This document shows, piece by piece, positions 46,066-54,682 of a DNA stretch of 55,200 nucleotides. Under the pieces are notes generated by a model. It had not been told where the DNA came from and did not search any database. It was given only the letters and a program-made list of their open reading frames with translations. The stretch's first letter is position 1. Every line of letters starts with the position of its first letter. Location: assembly GCA_029246125.1 (NCBI GenBank), contig JAQWNZ010000035.1:1-55200 (forward strand). The letters run 5' to 3'. Position numbers and translations under genes: made by a program. Source of the DNA: Flavobacteriaceae bacterium (GTDB lineage: Bacteria > Bacteroidota > Bacteroidia > Flavobacteriales > Flavobacteriaceae).

Positions 46066-47154
46066 TTGAATACACTTCACATATACCTTTCTAACCTTAA
46101 ACACAATTACGAAACTATTCGTAAGCAAATCCACAATTCAACCCAGTGTATCGGTGTAGTGAAAGCCAATGCTTATGGAAGTCATGCCATCCATTTTACA
46201 AAAGGACTTGTTGATCTAGGAATAGATAAACTTGCCGTTGCTTATGTTGAAGAAGGCATTCAGCTAAGAGAGCAAGGAATCAAAACTCCAATTATGGTAT
46301 TTTATCCTCAACTAAAATCAATCCCTGAACTTGTTGGCGCTGATTTGGAACCTTGTATATATTCTAGAGAATTAATGGAGTCTTTTAAACTACATTTAGA
46401 AGCAATGAAAATTAAAGACTATCCAATTCATATTAAATATAATACTGGACTTAATCGGGTTGGCTTTCCATTAATTGACGTAGGATGGGTTTTGGAAAAA
46501 ACAAATCACCCCCAGTTTAGATTAGAAAGTGTATATTCTCATTTAGCAATTTCTGAAGAAGAGCGCCCCTCTCCTCAATGCACACTTCAAATTGAACGTT
46601 TTGAAGAAATCAAAAAAAAGTATACCAAATTATTGAAAAAAGCTCCAAAATTTCATTTATTGAACAGTTCAGGGGTATTTAATTATCCTAATTTACAATA
46701 CGATGCAGTTCGGTGTGGCATTGCATTTCACGGGTATGCTAATAAATCAGAATGGGACGTTCATTTAAAACCTGTGGCTGTTTTAAAATCAATAATCAGC
46801 CAAATTCATAAATTAAAAAAAGGCTCCTCTGTAGGTTATGATAATGGATGGATTGCACCAAATGCTGTTAGGATTGCGACACTCCCTTTAGGGCATGCTG
46901 ATGGGATAGGTCGTCATTTTGGTCACCATCAATCAACCGTCAGTATTAATGGGTATGATGCTCCAATAGTTGGAAATATATGTATGGATATGTTGATGAT
47001 TGATGTGACTGGAATAAATTGTGAAACAGGTGATGAGGTTACTTTTTTTGATACTTCTAAATCAGCTGAAGATTTTGCCAAATCTGGTAATACCATAAGC
47101 TATGAATTACTTACCGGGATTGGCCCAAGAATAAAGCGTGTAATTCATCAGTAA
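46066..47154 (+). CDS. alr: Alanine racemase
   Basis: 362 residues from a TTG at 46066 (NTLHIYLSNLKHNYETIRK). PLP lysine in GVVKANAYGSHAIHF, substrate loop MVFYPQLKS, active-site regions YSHLAISEEE and AVRCGIAFHGY, and the second catalytic base Tyr in SSVGYDNGWIAP. NICMDMLMIDVTG closes the C-terminal barrel. It makes D-alanine for peptidoglycan. No ATG near the N-terminus, so the TTG start is likely. Confidence 0.95.
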   Translation: MNTLHIYLSNLKHNYETIRKQIHNSTQCIGVVKANAYGSHAIHFTKGLVDLGIDKLAVAYVEEGIQLREQGIKTPIMVFYPQLKSIPELVGADLEPCIYSRELMESFKLHLEAMKIKDYPIHIKYNTGLNRVGFPLIDVGWVLEKTNHPQFRLESVYSHLAISEEERPSPQCTLQIERFEEIKKKYTKLLKKAPKFHLLNSSGVFNYPNLQYDAVRCGIAFHGYANKSEWDVHLKPVAVLKSIISQIHKLKKGSSVGYDNGWIAPNAVRIATLPLGHADGIGRHFGHHQSTVSINGYDAPIVGNICMDMLMIDVTGINCETGDEVTFFDTSKSAEDFAKSGNTISYELLTGIGPRIKRVIHQ

Positions 47155-47208
47155 ACTTTTGTTTTAAATCAAACATATTGTTGTTTTTTGAAACAAAAAA
47201 GAGTTCTT

Positions 47209-47239
47209 TTTGGCTGACATAAAATTAGTAGTATTTTTG
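47209..47239 (+). promoter_or_regulatory. Promoter of asd
   Basis: TTTG (47209-47212), a 19-base spacer and TATTTTTG (47232-47239) match the Bacteroidota promoter consensus almost exactly. The asd ATG at 47262 is 23 bases further. The best promoter match in the window. Confidence 0.8.
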
Positions 47240-47261
47240 ATTTGAAATTAAAACTTTTACA

Positions 47262-48260
47262 ATGAAGATAGCCATAGTCGGTGCTACTGGAATGGTAGGT
47301 GAAATTATGTTGAAGGTATTGGAAGAAAGAAATTTTCCAATAAGTAAATTATTTTTAGTTGCCTCTGAGCGATCAGTGGGTAAAAAATTCAGTTTTAAAG
47401 GTATCTTACATGAGGTAATTGGATTGGAAACTGCAGTTAATTCGAGACCCGATATTGCTTTATTCTCAGCTGGTGGAGACATTTCGTTAACTTGGGCTCC
47501 AAAATTTGCTGAAGTTGGAACAACAGTAATTGATAATTCTTCCGCTTGGAGAATGGATGGCTCTAAAAAACTCATCGTCCCAGAAATTAATGGAAAAGAA
47601 TTAACCAAGGAAGATAAAATAATTGCCAATCCAAATTGTTCAACAATTCAAATGGTAATGGCTTTAGCTCCAATCCACAGTGAATTCGAAATTAAAAGAA
47701 TCATCATTTCTACTTACCAATCAATCACAGGCACAGGGGTAAAAGCAGTCCAGCAGCTTGATAAAGAGGCAAAAGGAGAACAAGCTCAAGCAGTATATCC
47801 ATATCAAATCCATAAAAATGCATTGCCACATTGCGATGTATTTCTTGAAAATGATTACACCAAAGAGGAAATGAAATTGGTGCATGAAACTCATAAAATC
47901 TTAAATGATAAGAGTATTGGAATTACTGCTACAGCGGTTAGAATTCCTGTTGTTGGTGGTCATAGTGAATCTGTAAATATTGAGTTTGAGAAAGAATTTG
48001 ATGTAAATAAAATTCGAGAAATTCTTCAAAAGACATCTGGTGTTGAGGTTCAAGACGATCCTAAAAACCAAATTTATCCTATGCCAATCAAGGCCGAAGG
48101 GAATGATGCTGTGTTTGTAGGTCGTATCCGTCGTGATACATCGCATTCAAAGGCACTAAATATGTGGATAGTTGCAGATAATTTAAGAAAAGGAGCTGCA
48201 ACAAATACAGTTCAAATCGCAGAATATTTGATCGCGAATCAGTTAGTTAGTAAAAACTAA
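47262..48260 (+). CDS. asd: Aspartate-semialdehyde dehydrogenase
   Basis: 332 residues. NADP-binding N-terminus IAIVGATGMVGEIMLKVLEE, catalytic cysteine in IIANPNCSTIQMVMAL, and active-site region TYQSITGTGVKAVQQL. The His base is in RIPVVGGHSESVNIEF. It makes aspartate semialdehyde for lysine, diaminopimelate, threonine and methionine. Own promoter upstream; the mscL gene often found between alr and asd in related genomes is not here. Confidence 0.97.
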   Translation: MKIAIVGATGMVGEIMLKVLEERNFPISKLFLVASERSVGKKFSFKGILHEVIGLETAVNSRPDIALFSAGGDISLTWAPKFAEVGTTVIDNSSAWRMDGSKKLIVPEINGKELTKEDKIIANPNCSTIQMVMALAPIHSEFEIKRIIISTYQSITGTGVKAVQQLDKEAKGEQAQAVYPYQIHKNALPHCDVFLENDYTKEEMKLVHETHKILNDKSIGITATAVRIPVVGGHSESVNIEFEKEFDVNKIREILQKTSGVEVQDDPKNQIYPMPIKAEGNDAVFVGRIRRDTSHSKALNMWIVADNLRKGAATNTVQIAEYLIANQLVSKN

Positions 48261-48304
48261 TTTATAATCCCCTAAAAATTAAAGCATTGATTAAGTTTTT
48301 TTTA

Positions 48305-48312
48305 TAAATTTG
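48305..48312 (+). promoter_or_regulatory. -7 box before the yceD-rpmF-fabH-accBC cluster
   Basis: TAAATTTG, 20 bases before the ATG at 48333. A TTG at 48287-48289 gives a 15-base spacer, shorter than the consensus. Likely drives the following gene set. Confidence 0.5.
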
Positions 48313-48332
48313 CCGATCAATTGAATCTACAA

Positions 48333-48854
48333 ATGGACGCAATTAAAGAATTTAAAATTCCATTTGTGGGCTTGAAACAAGGAAAGCACCATTTCGAGTT
48401 TTCAATTGACCAAACGTTCTTTTCACATTTTGAGTTTAATGATTTCGATCAAGCTTCTTTAAAAGGTCAATTGACCTTGGATAAAAAAACAAGTTTTTTG
48501 GAGTTGCATTTTGAGATAAAAGGGATTGTCCTTCTTGCCTGTGATGTTTCAAATGAATTGTTTAATTATCCAATGGAGACCGATTTTGATTTAATTGTCA
48601 AATTTGGAGTTCCACCCGACATCCCATCAGATGAAATTTTGGTGTTACCTGAGGGAAGTTACCAAATCGATGTTTCCCATTACTTTTATGAGATGATAGT
48701 GTTAGCGCTGCCGCAAAAACGGATTCATCCAGGAATAAAAGATGGGAGTTTAGAAAGTGAAATTGTTGAAAAGCTTAAAGCATTAGAACCAAAAGAAACG
48801 CATTTGAAAGGATCTAAAGATCCACGTTGGAATAAATTAAAAGATCTTTTGTAA
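48333..48854 (+). CDS. yceD: DUF177/YceD-family protein
   Basis: 173 residues from the ATG at 48333 (DAIKEFKIPFVGLKQGKHHF). A TTG four codons upstream is less likely. YceD family: FVGLKQGKHHFEFSID, KGIVLLACDVSNELFNYPME, DLIVKFG and the C-terminal LKGSKDPRWNKLKDLL. Family members lie upstream of rpmF in most bacteria and have been linked to ribosomal RNA processing; the exact role is unsettled. It is followed at 21 bp by rpmF. Confidence 0.92.
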   Translation: MDAIKEFKIPFVGLKQGKHHFEFSIDQTFFSHFEFNDFDQASLKGQLTLDKKTSFLELHFEIKGIVLLACDVSNELFNYPMETDFDLIVKFGVPPDIPSDEILVLPEGSYQIDVSHYFYEMIVLALPQKRIHPGIKDGSLESEIVEKLKALEPKETHLKGSKDPRWNKLKDLL

Positions 48855-48875
48855 AAAGGATAAAAATTAAATATT

Positions 48876-49073
48876 ATGGCACATCCTAAAAGAAAAATTT
48901 CTAAAACAAGAAGGGATAAAAGACGTACGCATTACAAAGCTACGGATCAACAAATCGCAACTTGCTCTTCAACTGGGGAAGCTCATCTATACCATAGAGC
49001 TCACTGGCACGAAGGAAAACTTTATTACAGAGGGAAAGTTCTTGTAGACTCAACAGAAACTACTGAAGCCTAA
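48876..49073 (+). CDS. rpmF: 50S ribosomal protein L32
   Basis: 65 residues, normal length. [20 protein letters not shown] is the standard basic N-terminus. The segment [20 protein letters not shown] replaces the four-cysteine zinc ribbon found in many L32 proteins; one cysteine remains. Short acidic tail. Between yceD and fabH. Confidence 0.97.
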   Translation: MAHPKRKISKTRRDKRRTHYKATDQQIATCSSTGEAHLYHRAHWHEGKLYYRGKVLVDSTETTEA

Positions 49074-49089
49074 ATTTGGCTTGAATAAT

Positions 49090-49194
49090 ATGCCTTATTC
49101 ACTCCAGCTTTTTTATGGCAATAATTTTGAAAGCATTAAAAAACCATTATCTTCACTTATTAATAGATTACAACACTGCTATATATTAGCATGA
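49090..49194 (+). CDS. Possible 34-residue ORF coupled to fabH
   Basis: An ATG at 49090 opens 34 codons (MPYSLQLFYGNNFESIKKP...) that end in TGA at 49192-49194, overlapping the fabH ATG as ATGA. I do not recognise it. Its only support is the overlap, which would allow translational coupling. Many gaps hold such short frames by chance. plsX, usually between rpmF and fabH elsewhere, is absent, and this is not a recognisable piece of it. Confidence 0.15.
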   Translation: MPYSLQLFYGNNFESIKKPLSSLINRLQHCYILA

Positions 49195-50195
49195 ATCTAG
49201 AAAAAACGAATCAAATAAAAGCAGCAATTACTGCTGTAGGCGGTTATGTGCCTGATGCAATTTTATCTAATGAAGATTTAGAAAAAATGGTTGACACAAA
49301 CGATGCATGGATTACTTCGCGAACAGGCATTAAAGAACGTCGAATTCTAAAGGATAAAGATAAGGCAACTTCTTTTCTTGCTATTGAAGCTGCTCATGAT
49401 TTGATTTCAAAATACAATATAGACCCGAAAAGCATAGACATGGTTATTATGGCTACAATAACACCTGACATTCATGTAGCTGCAACTGCAGCCTATGTGG
49501 CTTCAACTATTGGGGCAGATAATGCTTTTGCCTATGACCTAACTGCAGCTTGTTCAGGATTTTTATATGGTATGAGTACAAGTGCAGCATACATCGGTTC
49601 AGGAAGATATAAAAAAGTTTTGCTAGTCGGGGCTGATAAAATGTCTTCGATTGTTGACTATACCGACCGAGAAACATGTGTTATTTTTGGAGATGGTGCT
49701 GGGGCCGTACTTTTTGAGCCTAGTATTAACAAATTTGGTTGGGAGGATGAATATCTAAGAAGCAATGGAAATGAGCGTATGTCACTTAGAATTAAGGCTG
49801 GCGGTTCGTTACACCCAACTTCTAAAGAAACACTTGAAAATAATTGGCATAACCTTTTTCAAGAAGGTAAAACTGTATTTAAATACGCAGTATCTGAAAT
49901 GGCTTATGCTGCTGAAAAAATTAAGGAACGAAATAATTTAAAAGGGGAAGAGATTAGCTACTTAGTCCCTCATCAGGCAAACAAAAGAATAATTGATGCT
50001 ACTGCCAACAGAATTGGCTTGAGAGAAGATCAAGTACTTATGAATATAGCCTTTTATGGAAACACAACTGCGGCTACAATTCCGCTGTTATTAAACGACA
50101 ATGAATCAAAATTTAAGAAAGGAGACAAGTTAGTCTTTGCTGCTTTTGGTGGCGGATTTACTTGGGGTGCTGCCTACCTTACTTGGGCATATTAA
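49191..50195 (+). CDS. fabH: Beta-ketoacyl-ACP synthase III
   Basis: 334 residues. The catalytic triad is visible: Cys121 in DLTAACSGFLYG, His in YLVPHQANKRIIDA and Asn in IAFYGNTTAATIPLLL. N-terminal AAITAVGGYVPDAILSNEDL and SRTGIKERRI are FabH signatures. It starts fatty-acid synthesis by condensing acetyl-CoA (or branched acyl-CoA) with malonyl-ACP. Upstream of accB by 13 bp; TATATTAG ends 3 bases before the ATG and could be a weak -7 box. Confidence 0.96.
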   Translation: MNLEKTNQIKAAITAVGGYVPDAILSNEDLEKMVDTNDAWITSRTGIKERRILKDKDKATSFLAIEAAHDLISKYNIDPKSIDMVIMATITPDIHVAATAAYVASTIGADNAFAYDLTAACSGFLYGMSTSAAYIGSGRYKKVLLVGADKMSSIVDYTDRETCVIFGDGAGAVLFEPSINKFGWEDEYLRSNGNERMSLRIKAGGSLHPTSKETLENNWHNLFQEGKTVFKYAVSEMAYAAEKIKERNNLKGEEISYLVPHQANKRIIDATANRIGLREDQVLMNIAFYGNTTAATIPLLLNDNESKFKKGDKLVFAAFGGGFTWGAAYLTWAY

Positions 50196-50208
50196 AAAAC
50201 AATTATTT

Positions 50209-50694
50209 ATGGATATTAAAGACATTCAACATCTAATCAAATTTGTTGCCAAATCAGGAGTACAAGAAGTTAAGCTCGAAGTGGAAGATGTAAAAATTAC
50301 AATTAAAACAGGTTCTAATCCACAAAAAGTTGAAAAAGACATTGTTCACCAAATTCAGACTATTCCAGCTCATGAAGCTGTTCATTCTCAGGTTGTTACT
50401 TCAATTGAAACTCCTACTCCTGTCCCTGCTGATAAAACTGATGCTGAAAATGGCCTTATCACAATCAAATCTCCTATAATAGGTACCTTTTATCGTAAAA
50501 CTGCCCCGGATAAACCTGCATTTGTGGAAGTTGGTGATACAGTGAAGGACGGTGATGTTTTGTGTGTGATTGAAGCCATGAAACTTTTTAATGAAATTGA
50601 ATCGGAAATTAGTGGAACAATTGTTAAAATTCTTGCAGATGACGCTTCTCCAGTTGAATTTGACCAGCCTTTATTTGTAATTAACCCATCCTAA
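50209..50694 (+). CDS. accB: Biotin carboxyl carrier protein of acetyl-CoA carboxylase
   Basis: 161 residues from the ATG at 50209 (DIKDIQHLIKFVAKSG); an in-frame ATG at 50137 lies inside fabH and gives a non-family extension. The N-terminal helix region is followed by a Pro/Thr/Val-rich linker (about 50-80). The biotinyl domain ends with CVIEAMKLFNEIE, whose Lys is biotinylated. It is 9 bp before accC. Confidence 0.96.
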   Translation: MDIKDIQHLIKFVAKSGVQEVKLEVEDVKITIKTGSNPQKVEKDIVHQIQTIPAHEAVHSQVVTSIETPTPVPADKTDAENGLITIKSPIIGTFYRKTAPDKPAFVEVGDTVKDGDVLCVIEAMKLFNEIESEISGTIVKILADDASPVEFDQPLFVINPS

Positions 50695-50703
50695 TTCGGT
50701 CTG

Positions 50704-52044
50704 ATGTTTAATAAAATTTTAATTGCAAATCGTGGAGAAATTGCGATGCGCATTATTCGAACCTGTAAGGAGATTGGAGTTAAAACGGTTGCAGTATATT
50801 CAAAAGCTGATGCAGAGAGTTTACACGTTCGTTTCGCTGACGAAGCAGTTTGTATTGGACCTGCTCAAAGTAATGATTCGTATCTTAAAATGTCAAATAT
50901 TATCGCGGCAGCTGAAATCACAAATGCTGATGCAATTCATCCTGGGTATGGGTTTTTATCTGAAAATGCCAAGTTTTCAAAAATTTGTGAAGAGCATAAA
51001 ATAAAGTTTATTGGAGCCTCTGCCAGTATGATAGATCAAATGGGTGATAAAGCTTCTGCAAAAGCAACAATGAAAGCAGCCGGTGTTCCCACAATTCCAG
51101 GCTCAGAAGGATTATTGGATTCTCTAGAACAAGCTGAATCACTTGCCTTTGAAATAGGTTATCCCATAATGTTAAAAGCAACTGCTGGTGGTGGTGGAAA
51201 AGGAATGCGTGCGGTTTGGGAGCCCGTTGAGCTTCAAAAAGCATGGGAAAGTGCTCGCCAAGAAGCAAGCGCTTCATTTGGAAATGACGGTATGTATATG
51301 GAAAAATTAATAGAGGAGCCTAGACATATTGAAATACAAATTGTAGGTGACTCAACCGGGAGAGCATGCCATCTGTCAGAAAGGGATTGTTCTGTCCAAA
51401 GAAGACATCAAAAACTTACCGAAGAAACTCCTTCTCCATTTATGACAAGTGCACTAAGAAAAAAAATGGGAGAAGCTGCTGTAAAAGCAGCAGAATATAT
51501 TAAATATGAGGGTGCTGGGACCATTGAATTCTTGGTTGATAAACACAAGAACTTCTATTTTATGGAGATGAATACTCGAATTCAAGTAGAACATCCCATT
51601 ACTGAACAAGTAATTGATTACGATTTGATCCACGAACAAATTAAAGTCGCTTCTGGAGAAAAAATCTCAGGTAAAAATTACTTCCCTAAACACCACTCTA
51701 TAGAATGTAGGATTAATGCTGAAGATCCCTATAACGACTTTAGACCCAGTCCAGGGGCTATCTCAACTTTACATTTTCCTGGTGGACACGGCATACGCCT
51801 AGACACTCATGTTTACAGTGGATATATAATCCCTCCACATTATGATTCTATGATAGCAAAACTGATAACTACTGCTCAAACTAGAGAAGGGGCAATAAGT
51901 AAAATGAAAAGAGCTTTAGAGGAATTTATAATTGAAGGTGTTAAAACAACCATCCCATTTCATCTAAAGTTAATGAGTCATCCTGATTATATAAAAGGCA
52001 ACTACACTACAAAATTTATGGAAGATTTTTCAATGGAGAATTAA
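50704..52044 (+). CDS. accC: Acetyl-CoA carboxylase biotin carboxylase subunit
   Basis: 446 residues. N-terminal [23 protein letters not shown]-grasp glycine loop [37 protein letters not shown], and the catalytic Glu/Arg region [18 protein letters not shown]. It carboxylates biotin on AccB. accA and accD are not in view, as usual. Last gene of the fabH-accB-accC set; only a weak stem (GTCC/GGAC at 52102-52116) lies downstream. Confidence 0.97.
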   Translation: MFNKILIANRGEIAMRIIRTCKEIGVKTVAVYSKADAESLHVRFADEAVCIGPAQSNDSYLKMSNIIAAAEITNADAIHPGYGFLSENAKFSKICEEHKIKFIGASASMIDQMGDKASAKATMKAAGVPTIPGSEGLLDSLEQAESLAFEIGYPIMLKATAGGGGKGMRAVWEPVELQKAWESARQEASASFGNDGMYMEKLIEEPRHIEIQIVGDSTGRACHLSERDCSVQRRHQKLTEETPSPFMTSALRKKMGEAAVKAAEYIKYEGAGTIEFLVDKHKNFYFMEMNTRIQVEHPITEQVIDYDLIHEQIKVASGEKISGKNYFPKHHSIECRINAEDPYNDFRPSPGAISTLHFPGGHGIRLDTHVYSGYIIPPHYDSMIAKLITTAQTREGAISKMKRALEEFIIEGVKTTIPFHLKLMSHPDYIKGNYTTKFMEDFSMEN

Positions 52045-52140
52045 AAGGTCTCAAAAGTTTTTATCAGTATCAAAAATCAATTTGTAAGCTAAATTGAAAT
52101 TGTCCTTTTTCAGGACTCTTTAAAACATTGTCCTTTATTT

Positions 52141-54270
52141 TTACATTTTCTCAATAATAGCTTTTGTGCCTTCTTCCCATGACATATGCGTTTTTATGTG
52201 ATTTTTAATTTTTGTGAGTAGCATTAATTCTGCTTTGAACTGCCAATCAAAATTTATAGACTGATTTGCAGGGTGTCGGTGGTGATCTTGATCTAAAATA
52301 TAATTATCTGGTTTATTCAAAATTCTTGTTTTGCCATATACTTCTTCAAATTGTTCTCTAACTATATCAAATTCTTCAACTAAACTTTTCATATTCTCAA
52401 TCAATTTAATTTCATCTTTGGGCAATCGAGCATTGTCAAATGCTTTCAATGATTTCATTAGCTTAAAATTATAGCCAACCAAGTTTATCACCTGATTATA
52501 AATCTCCAAGTTATATTTTGCAGAAGCACCTTCAGTTTGAATTAAAGCTATAGTTTTTCGAATTTTATTTAATTCTCTTGATTGGATTTGTAACTCTGCC
52601 AAACGTTTGGAGTACTTTTGAATCCAAGAACCTTTATTATCAAATTCAGGTAAGTCGATGATGTGCTCATCAATTGGATTTTTTACCTTGTTCAATGCAT
52701 TTCTATGTGTACCGTTTTCAACTAAAAGATTGGTCCACAATGCGACAGGTTTGTCAAGTCTGTCAATAAATTCGTATTCTTCAGATTTAAAATCAGAGCC
52801 AAACATACGGTGCCTATACACTTTTTTAAATTCTGGTTTGGAACGATTTAACCCACCCCATGTAAATTCAGCAAAAGCTGAAATTCCTCTTTTGTATAAT
52901 TCGAAATGTGGAGAATCATCATCCCAAAGAGTTAACAATAAGCCGTTATAATTTCTAGTAATTGATTGCTCAGCAAAAATACGAATTTGGTCAATATTAC
53001 TTTCTCTTTGTGGCATTAAGGTCCATCGTGTTTGCCCAGCAGTAGCCCCCATAACACTAAATCCATTAGTTGAAAACCAATCCATGACTTTACCGTTCCC
53101 GTAGGATTCTGCCAGATGATAATTCCATCTCATATAAACACAGTTTTTAGGGAATTGATCAATAAAACGATTCAAATTAGGTTCATTAGCTGCCCAAATA
53201 GAATCCACTGTAATAGATGGCATATTTGCATCGTAAATTGGACCCATTAAGCCTGCTTGTTTAAGTGGCATATCGTCCCAAAAAATTGGAATCCGATCTT
53301 GCTCGGCAGCAAAACTGCATACTTTATTTAACCATATTAAGTTAAGCTCTAAAGCACTTTTACCACTTTTTCTTCCTGTAGTATGAACCTCATCTCCTCC
53401 TACATGAAGATATTCCCCATGAGGAAAAGCTTCAAAAGCATCTAAATATAAATCATACTGTAGGCTATAGGTTTCTGGATTAAGAGGATTAAAAGCCCAA
53501 TCACTTTTAGGATTATCCCTTAGATGTAAATTTTTATCGTGTTTAAGGACAAAGGAAGCATGTCCTAAGCCCTGAACCAATGGGCTAATTTTTATGTTTC
53601 GATTCACTGCATAATTACTAATTGCTTTCCATTCTTCTATTGAAAGTGCGTCTTGAGAGGCAACTTCAGGTCTTCTTTTGTATTTTAACTTATCTTCAAT
53701 TTCTATAATAATACCATTGATTTTAAGTTGGGCTAGTTCATCAATTAGATCGAAATAGTAACTTTTCTTCTCTAAATGATGCTTTACGTCTATATGGATT
53801 GGGCGAAACGCTATTTTGGGTGAATCCTTTATTTTAACTAATGGTAGGGTTAATTGTTGATTACGAGCGTCTTCTAACAATTGGTTAAGTGTAACGAAAG
53901 CATAAAACAAGCCTGCTTTATCTTGGGCTTCAATTTTAATTTTATTGGATTCAATTTCGAGAGAATAGGATTCCGAAACTTGATTTTCATGGGATAAGAT
54001 ACTAAACTCAATTTGGGAGTTCTCAGCTAGATCAGCTATTTTTAATTTTTTGGTTGATCCATAACGAATAGGAAGTGAATCTCCGGTTGGACTATATGCA
54101 AAATCCAAGATGTCTATATCTATCATTGAATTTTGATTCGTGAAATTGATTTCAGATACAGAAGGAAGTAAAAGAAAATTATTTTCTGTTTTAGAGCTTG
54201 GAGATGAACATCCAATAATACTGATAGTAAAAGTTAAAATAATTGTTTTTAAAAACTTGAAATGTTGCAT
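52141..54270 (-). CDS. Family 20 glycoside hydrolase lipoprotein (beta-N-acetylhexosaminidase-like)
   Basis: 709 residues, lipoprotein signal ending at Cys21 (SIIGCSSP). A GH20b-like alpha/beta domain (about 30-145) precedes the TIM barrel (about 150-470). Motifs: IHIDVKHHLEKKSYYFDLID, ISPLVQGLGHASFVLKHD, and the GH20 Asp-Glu pair in YLHVGGDEVHTTGR. WDDDSPHF and AEFTWGGLNRSK lie at the substrate end of the barrel. A helical C-terminal domain follows. It should release terminal N-acetylhexosamine from oligosaccharides in the periplasm or at the surface. No SusCD or other sugar genes are nearby. Confidence 0.88.
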   Translation of the reverse strand: MQHFKFLKTIILTFTISIIGCSSPSSKTENNFLLLPSVSEINFTNQNSMIDIDILDFAYSPTGDSLPIRYGSTKKLKIADLAENSQIEFSILSHENQVSESYSLEIESNKIKIEAQDKAGLFYAFVTLNQLLEDARNQQLTLPLVKIKDSPKIAFRPIHIDVKHHLEKKSYYFDLIDELAQLKINGIIIEIEDKLKYKRRPEVASQDALSIEEWKAISNYAVNRNIKISPLVQGLGHASFVLKHDKNLHLRDNPKSDWAFNPLNPETYSLQYDLYLDAFEAFPHGEYLHVGGDEVHTTGRKSGKSALELNLIWLNKVCSFAAEQDRIPIFWDDMPLKQAGLMGPIYDANMPSITVDSIWAANEPNLNRFIDQFPKNCVYMRWNYHLAESYGNGKVMDWFSTNGFSVMGATAGQTRWTLMPQRESNIDQIRIFAEQSITRNYNGLLLTLWDDDSPHFELYKRGISAFAEFTWGGLNRSKPEFKKVYRHRMFGSDFKSEEYEFIDRLDKPVALWTNLLVENGTHRNALNKVKNPIDEHIIDLPEFDNKGSWIQKYSKRLAELQIQSRELNKIRKTIALIQTEGASAKYNLEIYNQVINLVGYNFKLMKSLKAFDNARLPKDEIKLIENMKSLVEEFDIVREQFEEVYGKTRILNKPDNYILDQDHHRHPANQSINFDWQFKAELMLLTKIKNHIKTHMSWEEGTKAIIEKM

Positions 54271-54682
54271 TATTTAATTTTTAATTTTTTAAATATGGAA
54301 TTTAATTGTCATATCTAATCAATTTTTATAAAAATATTTTGCGTATACATTTTTAACAAAAGAAACTTTAATAATAATTTGGGTCTATACAAATCAATAC
54401 AAATGGAAAAAGGATTGGCCCGTATTTGTCTGAGAAACCTTCAATATTAAATTACTGTTTAATTGCATTCTATTAATGAATCGTTAGTTCGCTTCCTTCA
54501 ATTTTTTTAAAGCATAAACTGGTTTTACCTGATTTTGTGTTTCTTCTATTTATGCTTTTATAATCTTAGTATGAAAAATAAAATTACATAATTTGTCTTT
54601 GTACATAATTTTATAAGTTCGTAAACATAATAGTATAAATATTATATTTCAAATCTCGAACTAAGTGAGAAAAAATAATACT
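54271..54682. other. 412-base divergent intergenic region
   Basis: No gene is seen between the GH20 gene and the SBF transporter. It holds a 10-bp inverted repeat (54509-54518 and 54549-54558) and a 10-bp direct repeat TACATAATTT at 54585-54594 and 54602-54611. TATATTTC at 54643-54650, 33 bases before the transporter ATG, may be its -7 box with one mismatch. Two divergent promoters are expected here, but neither has a full consensus match. Confidence 0.5.
54509..54558. repeat. 10-bp inverted repeat with 30-base spacer
   Basis: AAAGCATAAA (54509-54518) and TTTATGCTTT (54549-54558) are perfect inverted copies. They lie midway between the divergent GH20 and SBF genes; they may be operator half-sites or a stem with a large loop. 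Function unknown. Confidence 0.45.

Noticed and set aside
47178-47200. TTGTTT/AAACAA stem after alr as a terminator
   Set aside because: Six weak A-T-rich pairs and no T-run after the stem on the plus strand.
52102-52116. GTCC/GGAC hairpin between accC and the GH20 gene as a terminator
   Set aside because: Only a 4-bp stem with no strong T-run on either strand, so not reported as a feature.
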